Shown here: positions 9,662 to 21,385 of the stretch, one piece after another | How the letters are laid out: every line of letters begins with the position of its first letter | How positions within the stretch are numbered: position 1 is the first letter of the stretch | Source of the DNA: Strobilurus pachycystidiatus | Taxonomy: Eukaryota; Basidiomycota; Agaricomycetes; Agaricales; Physalacriaceae | Assembly (NCBI GenBank): GCA_019915135.1 | Contig: JAHLMK010000017.1 | Coordinates: 62,001 to 126,000 of the forward strand | Length of the DNA: 64,000 bases | Reading direction: 5' to 3' | Notes under the pieces: model-generated | Databases searched by the model: none | Told to the model about the DNA's origin: nothing | The model's input: the letters and a program-made list of their open reading frames with translations, nothing else | Position numbers and translations under genes: made by a program

Positions 9662-12465
9662 TTATGTAGTCCGGCTCTCCTCAGAATGGAGAGACTTCTT
9701 CACAAAGTCCTGTATCATGGGAAACGCCGCCATCATGAGTTTTATAGGCTTGATCTCGCCTACATGGACTGTTAATACTGCTCTGCGCTACGTATGTAGA
9801 AGAAATAATCTTACCCAAAATTTTAACGTTCCCATACTTCTTCTTTATCACACCGCCAGCCACGGCGGGATGTGATTCAGACACGACAACCAGCGAGTTC
9901 TGTGCGAACTTGAGTGTTATGATACGAGGGATGGGGAAGTACGCACATGTTTGTACCATGCACGAAGGTCGTCGCTCTCGCTTGAAGATACCGAAGGCAG
10001 TGTTGAGCGAGTGACAACTTCAACGATTCCCATCAGCTTCGCGGCGGACTGTGTGTCTGTACAGAAATGAGGGACGACTCGGCAACTACGGCACCGGGCG
10101 TACATCGTTGTTTCAACAGGTTGACCATCGGTAGACATCCAGGACCGTGACCTATAAGTATAACCTTGGTCGCCGCCGAAAGTCTGGTGTGAGATTGAGC
10201 GCGCGTGAACAATTGAGCATTGAGTTGGAGACCCACTGTATGAAATTGTCCCATAGATATAACAGGACCTCTTTTGTGAGCAGGCTGGCAGCCTTTGCAG
10301 GCTACGAAGGTCTTGACATTGATGCTAAACGGATGAAACGAGGGCGCTACCTTCATGTCGATGTCATCCAGGCTAAGCGGTCTTGGATAAAGGTTGACAT
10401 CCAGCAGCGCATGCCCTTCACTTGTGACCCAGGATATTATCTCCCTCGAGAAATCTATCTAGAAGGCTATCAGCCACGAGAATGATTCGAATGGACCAGC
10501 TTACTAGGTAGGACCTCTCCGTATTCAGCTCACAGTTCGCGGACGACTCTAACTCCGCCTGGATGTTCCCGCTAAACGGTGTCAATGCATGTCACGGCGA
10601 TGCGGATGAGATCGAAGCTTACAACTCGTGCAAGAAGAAGACGAGTGTCTGGCTGCTTAAGACGTTGGCTCTGATTGACTGTCAGTCCGCAACGTACGCA
10701 GAGATGGAAAAGCAGCGTACGTGCACATGACTTGAGCACCGAAACGAGTTTCCATGTCGCCACTCAACAAAGGTACATGCATCATGCCACGGTCTGCAAG
10801 ATAATTTTGTCGATACATCTTCAAGATTTCTAGACACCGCAGATGAGTGACAAGTCCGGCAGAACCATCAAGATATTCACCTGGTATAGATATAGTATCG
10901 TCTTCTCGGAACTCTGAACTTTTTTGAGTATGCAGATCGAAATTCCAAGTCACCGCCGTACCTGCTTTCGGCGCACAATATGTTGGTGTTATAGATCTCC
11001 AGTAACGACTCTGCTCTTTCGCTACAAGCCAGACGGTCTCTGTGCCCACCTCGCTTACGCGCAGTGGAGGAAGCTCGGGAGGTGATTCTCCTATTAGTAC
11101 TCTGGCAACAGCGAGAGATGACTGTGCCACAGACTCGACGTTGTACCCACCCTGAAGGCAGTGTGAGCGAAAGCTACTTTCTTTGGGCGAATTTGTACCT
11201 CTAGCGCAACAACCAACCTGCCGCCAGCCAAACCAGACAACATATGTGTCATGTGAGCGTACCCAGTCGGACTGACTTTACATTGTCCCAGCGGGTCACC
11301 CTCAGCCGCATCAAATCCAGCAGAGACTGATGACAATTCAAGCACATGACGGAGGGGTGTAAGAGACAGACATACTGATCACCAACTGGGGCGCAAACTC
11401 CATTGCAATTGGGAGGACAATCTGCTGGAAAGCATGTATGTATTCTGCGTCACCCATCCCTTTCGTGGGCCATGGAATGTTCACGGAGCTGTGATGCTGA
11501 TGAGAACATAGTCACGCAGAATATCAGTACAATCTTACTATCCTTGACCATCACCATCACCACAGGAATGCAGACCCCCATACGAGCCGCATGGGTAGAA
11601 CTGTCCGCCCTCGTAGCGATGTAGAGATATGTATAGCACTGACGGGTCGTCTTCAAAGGCTTTCTGGGTACCGTTGCCTATACGCAAGTAAAGCTCGAGT
11701 GGAAACTACGTGAGACAGGGTCGAATTACCATGATGTACATCCCTTTGACCAAACGTGAGAAGAAGTAGATAGGCAGTCGAAGGACGTACCAATCCAAGA
11801 CGAGGATGCGCTTGACGCGTGTTTCTTGCTGTACAACCCTGCACGCAACGGCAACGTTGTTGAAGAAACAAAAACCCATAGATTGGTGGGGTTCGGCGTG
11901 GTGGCCTGGAGGGCGTACCAGGGCGAAGGATTTCCTGACCTCGCTGACATCGCTGGCGACAGCAAGGCACGCTTCTATGACGCCGCCACAACTTAGGATA
12001 GCGGCCTTGGTTGTCTGGGAATTGACATATAGAGAATGTAGGTCATAGTACTGCCTCGACTTTTCAAAGTCAGTCATAGTCATATCTACGTCGGGACGAT
12101 GAGGGACGCGTGAATAACCGTGGCGTGATGTGATGTTACCTACTCTGTAATTGTTGTGTTGTCTCCCAGTGTGCCTCAGTATGCACCAGAAGCGCCTCTA
12201 GCCTATGTACGGGACGGATCGGCAGCATCCGCATCTTCTTGTCGATCCCATTCTGCTGAAAGAGCTGCCAGGTGCGCGTGATGCGGTCGGGGCACTCGAA
12301 GTGGTCTTCAAACAGGCTGTAATGCCCATTGACTTCGGTGGAATAGACAATGCCCGTGGAGGGTGGGAAGAGGGGGAGCGACGCTGCGGGCGGCGAGATG
12401 GATCGGTCGACATCTATTGCCATCCCGCTTCCATTCAGTGGTTGATGCTCGTCGTCCCCCTGCAT
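9662..12465 (-). CDS. HDA1: Class II histone deacetylase Hda1 with C-terminal Arb2 domain
   Basis: A many-exon gene. The deacetylase domain includes [47 protein letters not shown], the zinc-site strand DWDVHHGNGTQ (split by two introns), [33 protein letters not shown] and [11 protein letters not shown]. The His pair, Asp and His zinc ligands and the second Asp are all present. After a linker the Arb2-type C-terminus shows [61 protein letters not shown] and [13 protein letters not shown]. It ends with a helical stretch before the TAA at 9662-9664. Hda1 removes acetyl groups from histones H3/H2B in a complex with Hda2/Hda3 in yeast and represses transcription. The terminal exons (9662-10138) look like a separate small gene until the splice phase is followed. 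Confidence 0.93.
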
Positions 12466-12662
12466 GGTGGCGGGTGAAGTAGCAGTTGCCCGAACGGGAC
12501 AGGCTCAATCAGACTGAGACTGCTTACATAACCTCATCGAAAAATCTGCCCTCGGCCAAGTACCTTCCGAGTCACCTCGATCTCTCCTTATATCGTCGAC
12601 GCGATCCAGCACACCCACACACTACTCCCGCCCTCCACCGCCGCGCGGCCAACCCGATAATC
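12466..12662. promoter_or_regulatory. Bidirectional promoter region, HDA1 / eIF2 alpha
   Basis: Only 197 nt separate the two divergent start codons, so both genes must share this upstream DNA. It lies in GC-rich, pyrimidine-rich sequence without a clear TATA box. Confidence 0.55.
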
Positions 12663-14002
12663 ATGCGTTATTACGAGCAAAAGTACCCCGAGGTCGATGA
12701 ACTCGTTATGGTCCAGGTCAGGCAGATTGCAGAGATGGGCGCCTACGTCAAGCTGGTGAGCACCCCGCCGCCTATCGATGGGCGGCCCGCCGCTGACCAG
12801 CGCCCCGATTGTCGCGCAGCTGGAGTACGACAACACCGAAGGAATGATCCTGCTTTCTGAGCTCTCTCGGAGACGTATAAGATCAGTCCAAAAGCTTATC
12901 CGGGTGGGGAGAAACGAGGTCGTCGTCGTGCTTAGGGTCGACAAGGAAAAAGGTGCGTCGGGCCCATCGCCGCCATGCCGACTCTGACGTACAACCACTC
13001 CAAAAGGATACATTGATCTCTCAAAACGCCGCGTCTCGCCTGAGGATATCACAAAATGCGAAGAGCGATACATGAAGTCAAAAACAGTCGCCGGCATTCT
13101 GCGACACGTCGCTTCCCGGATCACCAGCGTCGATGGAGAAGGCGAGCCAGAAGCTGTACCATTGAAAGACGTCGATGCCGATGGGGACGCTGACGCCGAG
13201 CCAGCGGAGCCAGATGCCGAGAGCACCGAGCCCAGAAGCAGACGCGGCAAGCGGGAGGGCGGCGCAGGCATCGGTGGGCCGGGCGAGGAGGAAAGGCTAG
13301 GCAAACTCTACGAAGCGATCGCGTGGCCGCTGGGCAAGACCTTTGGCCATCCATATGACGCCTTCAAACTGGCGTTGAGGTGAGCATCCGCCTCGTCTCT
13401 TGTCGCTCCCGCTCTCATGCGCATCATACAGTGAACCCGCCACACTAACAAACGCGCTCCCGAAGCCGATATCGCAATCAACATTGACCGTCCTCATGGC
13501 TACGATCGCCCGCCGGCTCACACCTCAGGCCATCAGGCTTCGTGCGGATATCGAGTTGACGTGCTACACGCCTCAAGGTATCGACGCCATCAAGAAGGCG
13601 CTCAGGAAGGGCGAAAAGGAGAGCACCGAGCAGGTTCCCATCAAAGCTAAGCTTGTGGCGCCTCCGTTGTATGTCCTCAGTACTAGCTCTGGCGACAAGG
13701 TTTGCATCATTTCTTGCCTGCATTTGCTTGATCTCACTGAACTTGTAATCAAAGTATGCTGCGGTGGAACGCCTCGAGCGCGCAATCGAGAGCATCCAAC
13801 ATACCATAGAGGAGGAGGGTGGTACACTGGTCGTCAAGATGAAGGCCAGTAACACCCCATCCCGTCTCTTGATCTATATTAAACATTCCTTCTACAGCCC
13901 AAAGCCGTCTCGGAGACGGACGACCAGGATCTCGCCCAGCTCATGGCCAAGGCCGGCCAAGAAAACGCCGAAGTCTCTGGAGACGAAGAGGAAGAGGAGT
14001 AA
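12663..14002 (+). CDS. SUI2: Translation initiation factor eIF2 subunit alpha
   Basis: The N-terminal S1-type domain reads [20 protein letters not shown] and AEMGAYVKL. It is followed by the regulatory loop [13 protein letters not shown], where the first Ser-Arg-Arg context holds the Ser51-equivalent phosphosite. [14 protein letters not shown], the helical domain ([25 protein letters not shown]) and the alpha-beta domain ending VVKMKPKAVSE and an acidic tail follow. eIF2 alpha delivers initiator tRNA as part of eIF2-GTP and is the target of Gcn2-type kinases. An unusual acidic Gly/Ala/Pro/Glu-rich insert of roughly 50 residues lies between VASRI and the helical domain (about 13125-13295). The last intron (13845-13897) needs a GC donor (GCCAGT) to restore VVKMKPKAVSE. 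The eIF2 alpha identity is secure. Confidence 0.95.
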
Positions 14003-14251
14003 ATACTTGCCATCATCTGTTGTATTACTTTCCTTCTTGTAGCTCGGCTGGTGCGCCATGTATAACATTGATGAAACGCGAGATGATGAATGCATTGTAC
14101 CCTACACTTTACAGACTATATTTGCTGCGTGGAGAGTCATAAAATTCTCGGTTCTCGGCCGCGCACATACTTACTTCAAAGTTCAAGTGATCGGACGGAC
14201 TGATTTAGCAAGGCTGATGACACACCGAAATTTGTTTTGACTCTCACCTCC

Positions 14252-14591
14252 ATGGAGGCCTCCACGGTTCCAACATACCAGTACAATGATTGCCTTTCTT
14301 GCCGTATAATCGGTACGGCGACACTCAGCGGACTTGGTGGTTATGCACTCTGGCAGTCGCGGGCAGCCGCACCTGGGTCACCTATGGGGAAACGAGCGCT
14401 AGCAGGAGTTGGAATCGGTGAGTCGTCGAGTTGCGCGTACTGTCAAGATGACTGAAACGTAGGTGATAGTCCTTGTTGGCGCTGGCGTGATGCGCTGGAC
14501 TCAGTGCGTTCTTTTCCATTCGTCATTTGCTTGCTAAGACTCTGTTTTCTGAAGGAAACCTATGACATCCACACCCATCGAAGGGCATTAA
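14252..14591 (+). CDS. DMAC1-like (DUF4536) small mitochondrial membrane protein
   Basis: A short protein of about 80 residues in three exons. Exon 1 reads MEASTVPTYQYNDCLSCR, then IIGTATLSGLGGYALWQSR. A CxxC-type pair (DCLSC) sits just before a glycine-rich membrane helix. A second hydrophobic helix follows the first splice, VGIVLVGAGVMRWTQ, using the acceptor at GTGATAG near 14467. After another intron the protein ends KPMTSTPIEGH with TAA at 14589-14591. The DCLSCR motif plus two helices matches the distal membrane-arm assembly component 1 family, which in animals helps assemble complex I. The fungal role is inferred from that. The splice choices in exons 2 and 3 are my best fit and are less certain than exon 1. 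Confidence 0.7.
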
Positions 14592-14655
14592 TTTATTTGG
14601 AGCACATTGAACTAGCCATGTGTTGTACAATATATTAAACGATGACATCCTCCCT

Positions 14656-15778
14656 CTACTCATTGGTAAAGTTCGCCTTGCGTTTCTCAGCAAACGCCGC
14701 CATGCCTATGCAAAGATCAGCCGGCCGCCGTGATGTCTAACTAGCAAAAGACGTGCCTTCTTTCTGGTCCTTGGTGGCAAACAACCCTTGGAACGTCCTC
14801 CTTTCGAATCTCAATCCTTCCGCCAACGTCAGTTCGTATGCTGTGGGGACCGTCAGTCCGCCGAGAATGATTAAATCATACGACAAGACTTACCGGCATT
14901 GACAACCTCCTTCCCTGCCTGGACAGCGATCTGGCCTTTGCTCGCAATGAGCTCGGCCATGTCGACAGCTTCCTTCACGACATCCCCGTCCACGACGCGA
15001 CTTATCATGCCCCACTGCGCGGCCTCTTCCGCGGATATCATACGGCCAGTCAGCACCATCTCCATCGCGCGCGACTTGCCCACTGCCAGAGCAAGGCGCT
15101 GACTCCCGCCGCTGCCGGGAATGACGCCCAAGTTGATCTCGGGCTGTCCGAATTTGGCAGTCTTGGACGCGAGGATGATGTCGCACATGAGAGCCACTTC
15201 ACAGCCGCCACCCAACTGCCTGAGTTAGACCTCGAAAGGTGGCTGAATAGATGACAAGACGCACTGCAAATCCGCTGACTGCTGCTATGATCGGCTTGCG
15301 CAACTTGGCAACATGAGTCCAATGGTCGAGAAAGTTGTTTTTGTACACCTCCGGGTCTGCATAATAAGCACAAGAATCTCAAGAAACATTGTGAAGATGA
15401 TCACACATTGTTTGTCCTTCATTTCCTTGATGTCTGCGCCAGCTATTGTCAAGGTCAATTCCGTCCGACTAAGGACTATACGGACAGCGATGACGCACCT
15501 GCGAAAGCCTTCTCCGACCCCGTCAGCACTATGGCGCCGACCGTATCATCGCCGTCGGCAGTCTTCACCGCATCGTTGAGCTCGTCGAATAGCGGTGAGC
15601 TGAGTGCGTTGAGGGCCTTGGGCCTGTTGAGGGTGATGAGCGCAACGCCGGGAGCGGGGCGCGTCGACGTGATGAATTCGTATGAGCTCGACATGAGGCG
15701 GACACTGCCAATGATTCGAGGCGCAGAGGCGTTTCGGAAGGGGATGGTGAGTGAACGAGAGATCAGGCGAGAAGACAT
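14656..15778 (-). CDS. Mitochondrial enoyl-CoA hydratase (short chain)
   Basis: A crotonase-fold enzyme in several exons. The start [18 protein letters not shown] is rich in Ser/Arg and acid-free, a good mitochondrial leader; a second Met (MSSSYEF) could give a cytosolic or peroxisomal form. Domain signals are [24 protein letters not shown] in a small exon, [17 protein letters not shown] and [16 protein letters not shown]. The two catalytic glutamates (GCEVAL and QPEINL) are both present, as are the oxyanion-hole glycines. It ends [12 protein letters not shown]. The enzyme hydrates 2-trans-enoyl-CoA in beta-oxidation and amino-acid breakdown. It converges with the DMAC1-like gene (65 nt between stops) and lies 81 nt downstream of the first YCII gene on the same strand. 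Confidence 0.92.
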
Positions 15779-15859
15779 CACAAAGAAGATACAGGATCTT
15801 TTGACTGTAAGTAGCGAAATGAGGCCGGCACCGGTAATCACTTTCCCCACACCCGTCAC

Positions 15860-16379
15860 TCAATCCAGCTTGCTCAGCGGCTCCATAACGGGTAATTTCA
15901 GAGGCGAGATGATAATCTTCTCCTTGTCCCACTGGATCCAACAGTTATTGTATATTCGAAAGCGATATCAAAAGAATACTCACAACACCAGACGTGTAGT
16001 AGATATCCTTCTCCACGGCAGCCTTGACATCCGCCAGGCTCTCAGCCTCGAAAATAACGATCGAAGCGTGCGGTGTCGCTTTGTCGGCGCCATGCTCTGT
16101 TCCGGGCTGCAACATCATCCCACCAATCCCTTGGAAGACTCGTCAAAGTCGAAATGGCGAGAAAGAACGCAACCCACGGACGAGCCCACGCTCGACATCG
16201 GCCTTGATCTCCTTCAAATGCCGCTCCCTCACTGCAAATCGGTTCCCGTCCTTGCTGTCTGGCGCATAGACAACGTAGTGGTGCTTTTTAGGTGCTGAAG
16301 CAGAGCTCATGTGGCGCATTGTAATGAGCGCAGAGGGGTTGCATCGGAGACACTCGGAGAGGCGGGAGCGTAACATCAT
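15860..16379 (-). CDS. YCII-domain protein, mitochondrial-type (copy 1)
   Basis: Three exons, about 130 residues. The start MMLRSRLSECLRCNPSALIT is basic and looks like a mitochondrial leader. The YCII fold follows: KHHYVVYAPDSKDGNRFAVRERHLKEIKADVERGLV, GGMMLQPGTEHG, ASIVIFEAESLADVKAAVEKDIYYTSGV, and the last exon WDKEKIIISPL. YCII proteins are small ferredoxin-like proteins related to muconolactone isomerases; most have no proven reaction. A paralogue lies just upstream (16906-17430), pointing to tandem duplication. The 81-nt spacing to the enoyl-CoA hydratase start is tight, but a functional link is only conjecture. Confidence 0.8.
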
Positions 16380-16905
16380 ACTTTGGTTGTAGGAAGACAA
16401 GCGGTGCCGCTCATTGAGCCGAGTTGCAGGCGGGCCCGGACATGTATGTCTCGCTCACTGCTCAGTGTACTAATATCATGATTGCTCAAGACTAATAGAT
16501 ATCGGTGAATGGGAGTGAAGAGTGAACATGCCACAGAGTTCTTGAGGTAGGCATGCAGAATTGCCATTTCGGGAAATGCGCGTACCGGCGTGCGCATTGG
16601 CGGCATTGCACGGGCGATGTCATTGATTGACAACTACATTCAGTCCAGAAAGGTACATGCTAGCCTTATGACTTTCGCGCTCTATAGATCTCCTCCAAAG
16701 GACCTGTCTCAAGTCTGGGTGCATGCATCCAGAGGGTGCACCAACATGATGCTACTGTGTAGTCTTGATCGGAGTCGGAGATCGGCATTCGGGGATGCCT
16801 ATTTAGGAAAGTGCACATTTGGCCCGTACAATTTTGTGCTGCCGCGCTTTGCGACCATCTAGCCAGCATCCTGACTCCGATACTCATATTGAATATTTGC
16901 AAGCT
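16380..16905 (-). other. Intergenic between the two YCII genes
   Basis: About 525 nt expected to hold the promoter of YCII copy 1. The small frames here show no domain. Nothing further is seen. Confidence 0.4.
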
Positions 16906-17430
16906 TCATGGAATGGAAGTGGCTGCCATGAACGGCGCAATAACAAGCTTCTCTTTGTCCCACTGGATGTACGACGTGACGACCATGAGCCTGCATCATC
17001 AGACGCGAATCAATCTCGCACTCACCACCCCAGTCGACCAGTAGATATCATTCTCTATCATTTTCTGGACTCTATATGATCCGGGATTGTCAGCGGGAGC
17101 GTCGGGACAGGCAAGAATCGACCGACTCGTCTATGCTCTTGGCCTCAATGATGAACGTCGATCCATGAAACTTTTTGGAGGCATCCGTCGGACTCGACTG
17201 CTTGTCCAAGAGCGCTCCGGCTACGCCTTTATAAATTCGTCCCACAAATTCAATCTGATTTGCCTCTATATGCATACAAATTGCTCACGAATGACACCTG
17301 AAGCAATGTGCGCTTTGGCAGTCTCAAGATGGCTGGATCGGACGGATAAGCGACGTTCTAACGCGCCATCGTCGGTGTAGTCTGGCGCGTAGACAAAGAA
17401 TAGAGTTCGGGGGGCGGATTCGGTGGACAT
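16906..17430 (-). CDS. YCII-domain protein (copy 2)
   Basis: A paralogue of the neighbouring gene. Exon 1 runs MSTESAPRTLFFVYAPDYTDDGALERRLSVRSSHLETAKAH in pieces with the same FVYAPD and RxxHLxxxKAxI pattern. The middle exon reads VGRIYKGVAGALLDKQ and KKFHGSTFIIEAKSIDE. The end carries MIENDIYWSTGVV and SYIQWDKEKLVIAPF. It lacks the arginine-rich leader of copy 1, so it is probably cytosolic. Exon boundaries in the middle are approximate: the donor after GVIR near 17287 is clear, but the small splice at about 17060-17105 is less so. Function is unknown beyond the YCII fold. The stop is TGA at 16906-16908. Confidence 0.75.
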
Positions 17431-17929
17431 GGTCGTTTCGTTTAGATTTGAGCAACGCACGTCATGCGAAGTCAGCTTTATAGATTTATCATTTGGCGTG
17501 ACGGTTTAAAAATATCTATGTCCTGTGCTCTCGACTTACCTTGGCAGAATTCTCAATCCAAGAATTAGTATCGTGAGCTTGAAATATTCTAATACTATAA
17601 CAGAACAATCAAGACGTATCGGGACCAAAAGACCGACTTGGTTCGCGCGAGAGGATACGAAATGGTAGATCAGCCTACCGGCCGACAGGCTGTATTAGTT
17701 CCCATTTTATGATGTACAGTACTACTAGCAGATGGTCGGCACATAGCTGAGAAGCGCTCTATAAGAGTCAAGATTCAATGGAAAGATGAGGAATATGTGG
17801 TCACATTCGACGCCAAACAGGACATTCCGGTTCAGAATCACCCGACGCAGAAGAAAGTGGCCACCATGCACAGTTCCATATATACAGCAATTTACAGAAA
17901 ACAAATGAGAGAGAAGGATCCAAGTCAAG
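17431..17929 (-). other. Intergenic between YCII copy 2 and glutaminase 3' end
   Basis: About 500 AT-richer nt. A 6-bp-stem inverted repeat (CAGCCT...AGGCTG) lies near 17670-17692. No gene is seen. It should contain the promoter of YCII copy 2 and the 3' UTR of the glutaminase gene. Confidence 0.4.
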
Positions 17930-20900
17930 CTAGGTATATTGCGGGGGCGGTTCGTACTGCGTTCTGGCGCGCATTTCCTCCATCTCCCTTCTAAGATTGT
18001 CCACCTCGCTTCTCAATTGGGTCGCTTGAAAGTCCGAGTCTGGGTTCGAGGCACTGCTGGACGAAATAGTGCTTCCAGCCGGGGGGCGTGCGGGAATGGG
18101 TGTATCGTACGTGAGATGAATCAAACCATCCCTAGACTTCCCGGTTTGGGGAGGAGGGCTTGTTACGGGAATGACTGGTACTGGCAGAGTGGTAGCGCTA
18201 TGATTAACCGGCGAATTCATATTCGTCAGCGTCGGCGCTGCGGGATGGAAAGTTTCTGCCTGCGTCCCATTCGCCCCTTGAGTATCGTAAGGGTTGTACG
18301 GCTGACGGGAATAGTCTGCAGCCATGGGGGCGGCAACTTGGGTTGTGTCGAGTGTACCCCAGTTAGATTCGTCGGAACCAAGGTGGTCGCGTGTATGCTT
18401 GCGCTGACGCCTCCTCCAGAAGAGAATCCCACCGACTATTGCAATGAGAGCAACGACGCTTATGACAACACCAGCAACGATGGCGCCGGTGTGATTTGAC
18501 TTTCCGGACGAATTACCACTGCTTGACGCAGTCACAATCTTTGCGTCGAGGCTAAACGTTTCGTGGTCAATACGCGTATGCCAGACAATCAAAAGACATG
18601 CCCCAAAGACAGAACTGAGAACATTGCTCCTTGACCAGGACTAGCCTGTCCGGAAATGGTCGAACCATTGCTTGCGCTGTACGTTAGTGGGAAGACACCG
18701 GCGGTGAGGTTCGATGTGGCTTTGGTATGGACCAGGGAGATGAGGGTATCTCGGACACCAGAGTCCGTCGTAGCAGCAGCAGTAAACATCGTCCAATCTG
18801 AACAGTCCACACATTAGACGTGTCGCACCCGAATGATGAGCACCACGTACGAGACTTGACTTCATCGGCCACGTCACTGTTATATTGGAGTCCATAGGTG
18901 CCAGCAACTTCAGCCTCGCTCGCATAGAAGGTACCTTGTTGGGTATAGATCTGTTTGCTGTCAGAACATTCAAGGCAAGGGATGAAATATAACGAACGCT
19001 AGCATCCACGAGCTCGGTGCCGAGCAGCTTATCGGCAAATAGATTGTAGATCAACGCCCAGGATGAAAGCTGATCGTAGGTGGAGACAAGATGTCCTGAA
19101 CTATCGGCAAGGCTTTTCCATTCCTCCATGTACTTAGAGGCTTGATCCTAGGTTGGGTAAGAACACAATTCGCAGACACGAATTAGATGGCCTACTGAGT
19201 ACATAGTGGCGTCATCCTTCTCTCCGACAGCTGAACTGATTTTTGACATAGCCTGGACGCCCAGGATAGCCTTGATAGCAAGATTGGTCATGTTGGCATT
19301 CTCGAGACCATCAGCATCGGTACTGCCAGTGCCACGCGTCAGAGAGAAATGCGGTGTCAGATGATGCGCACTACTCACTATCCGTTTGGAGTGACGGGGC
19401 TATTGGAAATCATGTAATTTGTGTAAGACTTGTAAAGGTCATACTGTGGCGCTATGTCAGCCGTCGACTTTCTCAGAGAAGACATAAACGCCTCACATAT
19501 TGTTGGAGCATCGACTCGTCTCCTGTGAAACGGGCATGAGCCCATCCCATGATCAACATGTCACTGGAATCTGCGGAGCGGAGATGAGAAGGCGAGGCGA
19601 GTCGAAAAAATGCCCGATTACCCTCAAGGGCGCCAAAAATATTAGGGTTGCTGTTCCCTGAAATATAGGGATATGTATCACCTGGGGCAATTGAGCAGGG
19701 ATGTGGCGCAAATAGCTCGAGGCACATACCGAGATCGGGCGCTGCAAACGAGCGACTGTACTGGGAAGATGCTTGGTACTCGAGGAGGGGTCTGAGCAAG
19801 TACCCAGCCCACGTCGCGTTGAAGTACAGGTAAGCAGGGAAAGCGGCATACATCACTTCGACAGGGTTGGAACGGCTTGGGCTGAATGAGTATTTGGAGA
19901 ATGAGAAGTGCGGTAAGGAGAACTAACCGCGACTGGCCTACATCCCGCATGAATATCATGATGTCGGAAGTATTGAAGGTCCCATCGCCGTCCCTGCTAC
20001 GACCAACAGTAAAGTCTAGGGCCAGTGCCTGTCGCGCAGCGAGAGACACGAGATCAACGTAGTTATCAGAGATACCCTGAGCGTCAGAGATAAGTTGTTT
20101 GTCGAGGTCATTGGCTCGCGATTTGGCGTCACTGAAGCCTGTTAAGAACGAGTCGATCTGAAAATAAATCTATGAGACTGAGATACCAGTTCGCTGAGTT
20201 GCCTACCGCGTCTCCGACCGTGGGGTACTCCGTAAAGAAATATGAGCTCCGAGTCTGATTACCGGACGTCGAGGTCATCAGAATGGCAGGATCCCTGACG
20301 AGCCCAAGAGACCAAACCGCGGGGGACGATGTACTAGAGATACTTCCCAGGTCAACGGCATGTCCCATGACGACGAAAAAGCTGGAAGGATAATAAGGTA
20401 TGAATAATTATCAATGGTGCAAGAACTTCACGGACGAGTTGATCGCACGGAAGTTAGTATCGGCCGTATCGAACAGAGCGCCATTGGTACTGAAGTCGCC
20501 CCGAACCACGGTGTCATTGCCTGTCTGATATGTGACACCATCGCCCTTTGATTTAATAGAATGAGATGAAGTCTTTGATATCAGAAAGCGACGATCTCAC
20601 TGATCTCACTCACCGATGACATTGCGTAAAAAACCATAGCATCTTCTGAGATGTCGTTGATCTCGCCCGCGGTTTGGGGAGACTGCCGCGTGCACATATG
20701 ATACGTGGCAGAATTGGTCCGGGTCGTATTCCAGCGTGCCAAGTTGGTAGAATCGCCAGAAATCCATTCTGGAAGGATAGGTCAGGAAGCAAGAATGTAT
20801 ATGGGAGCGCAACATATACCACAGCTAATGTCAGAGTAGAATTGCACCGTATGCGAGGCACCGTCATTGGAGACGGCTTCAGCGTAGATATATGAGAATG

Positions 20901-21385
20901 GAAGCGACTGCAAAGCCAAGTTTGAGGGCTAGACGAACGCGTTAGGTAGAACTTCACATTGACGGGAGAGCGCTGCGCACTTCGATTGGACTCAAGAAGG
21001 TGACAGTGACATCCATTGTATTTGCCGTGATGCTTAATATTGTGCTCGTCGGGGTGATCTCCACATTGGTCAAGTTTGTCGACGTTCCGCTCTGACCCCA
21101 TAGCTCGTACGTCGTTCCATCCACTCGAATCCACCCACTCCAACCCAAAGTCTTGGAATAGTTAGACACAGGTAGTACTGGAAATTGAACACTGCGTACG
21201 CGATCTTCGTTCCAATGCGTAGGCCATTGATTGGGTAGGGCAGTACCTGACTGGGCATTGAGGTAGGAGTTCAGGTAGGGTGAACGAACAGCGAGTGGAA
21301 GCGCAGCCGGCCAAAGTGAAGATGATTGAGCGATGGTCAAGACGGGGAGGCCGAGAAGAAGAATGGAAATAACGCTAGACAGCAT
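17930..21385 (-). CDS. GtaA-type glutaminase with C-terminal membrane anchor
   Basis: A large multi-exon secretory protein. The start MLSSVISILLLGLPVLTIAQ is a signal peptide, cleaved near AQS. The N-terminal glutaminase domain follows: LWPAALPLAVRSPYLNSYL, LGWSGWIRVDG, ELWGQSG. HAVDLGSISS, later helical repeats and a six-hairpin-like region (PDLG, YKWAG-type positions obscured by splicing) come after. These blocks match the fungal glutaminase GtaA architecture, which hydrolyses L-glutamine to glutamate outside the cell. After the catalytic region the C-terminus has a Ser/Asn linker and one transmembrane helix (AIVAGVVISVVALIAIVGGI) followed by WRRRQRK. A ~120-residue cytosolic Ser/Pro tail ends in PPPQYT. 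The anchor implies a cell-surface enzyme, not a secreted one. Confidence 0.85.

Noticed and set aside
9327..9875. 182-codon plus-strand frame
   Set aside because: Overlaps the last HDA1 exons and the P450 upstream region; no domain or splice evidence.
9662..10138. Separate small gene reading [19 protein letters not shown] on the minus strand
   Set aside because: Correct splicing joins it to HDA1: [20 protein letters not shown] continues the Arb2 domain, so it is the HDA1 C-terminus, not a gene.
12588..13304. 238-codon antisense frame opposite eIF2 alpha
   Set aside because: Low-complexity shadow of the GC-rich eIF2 alpha coding strand with no domain.
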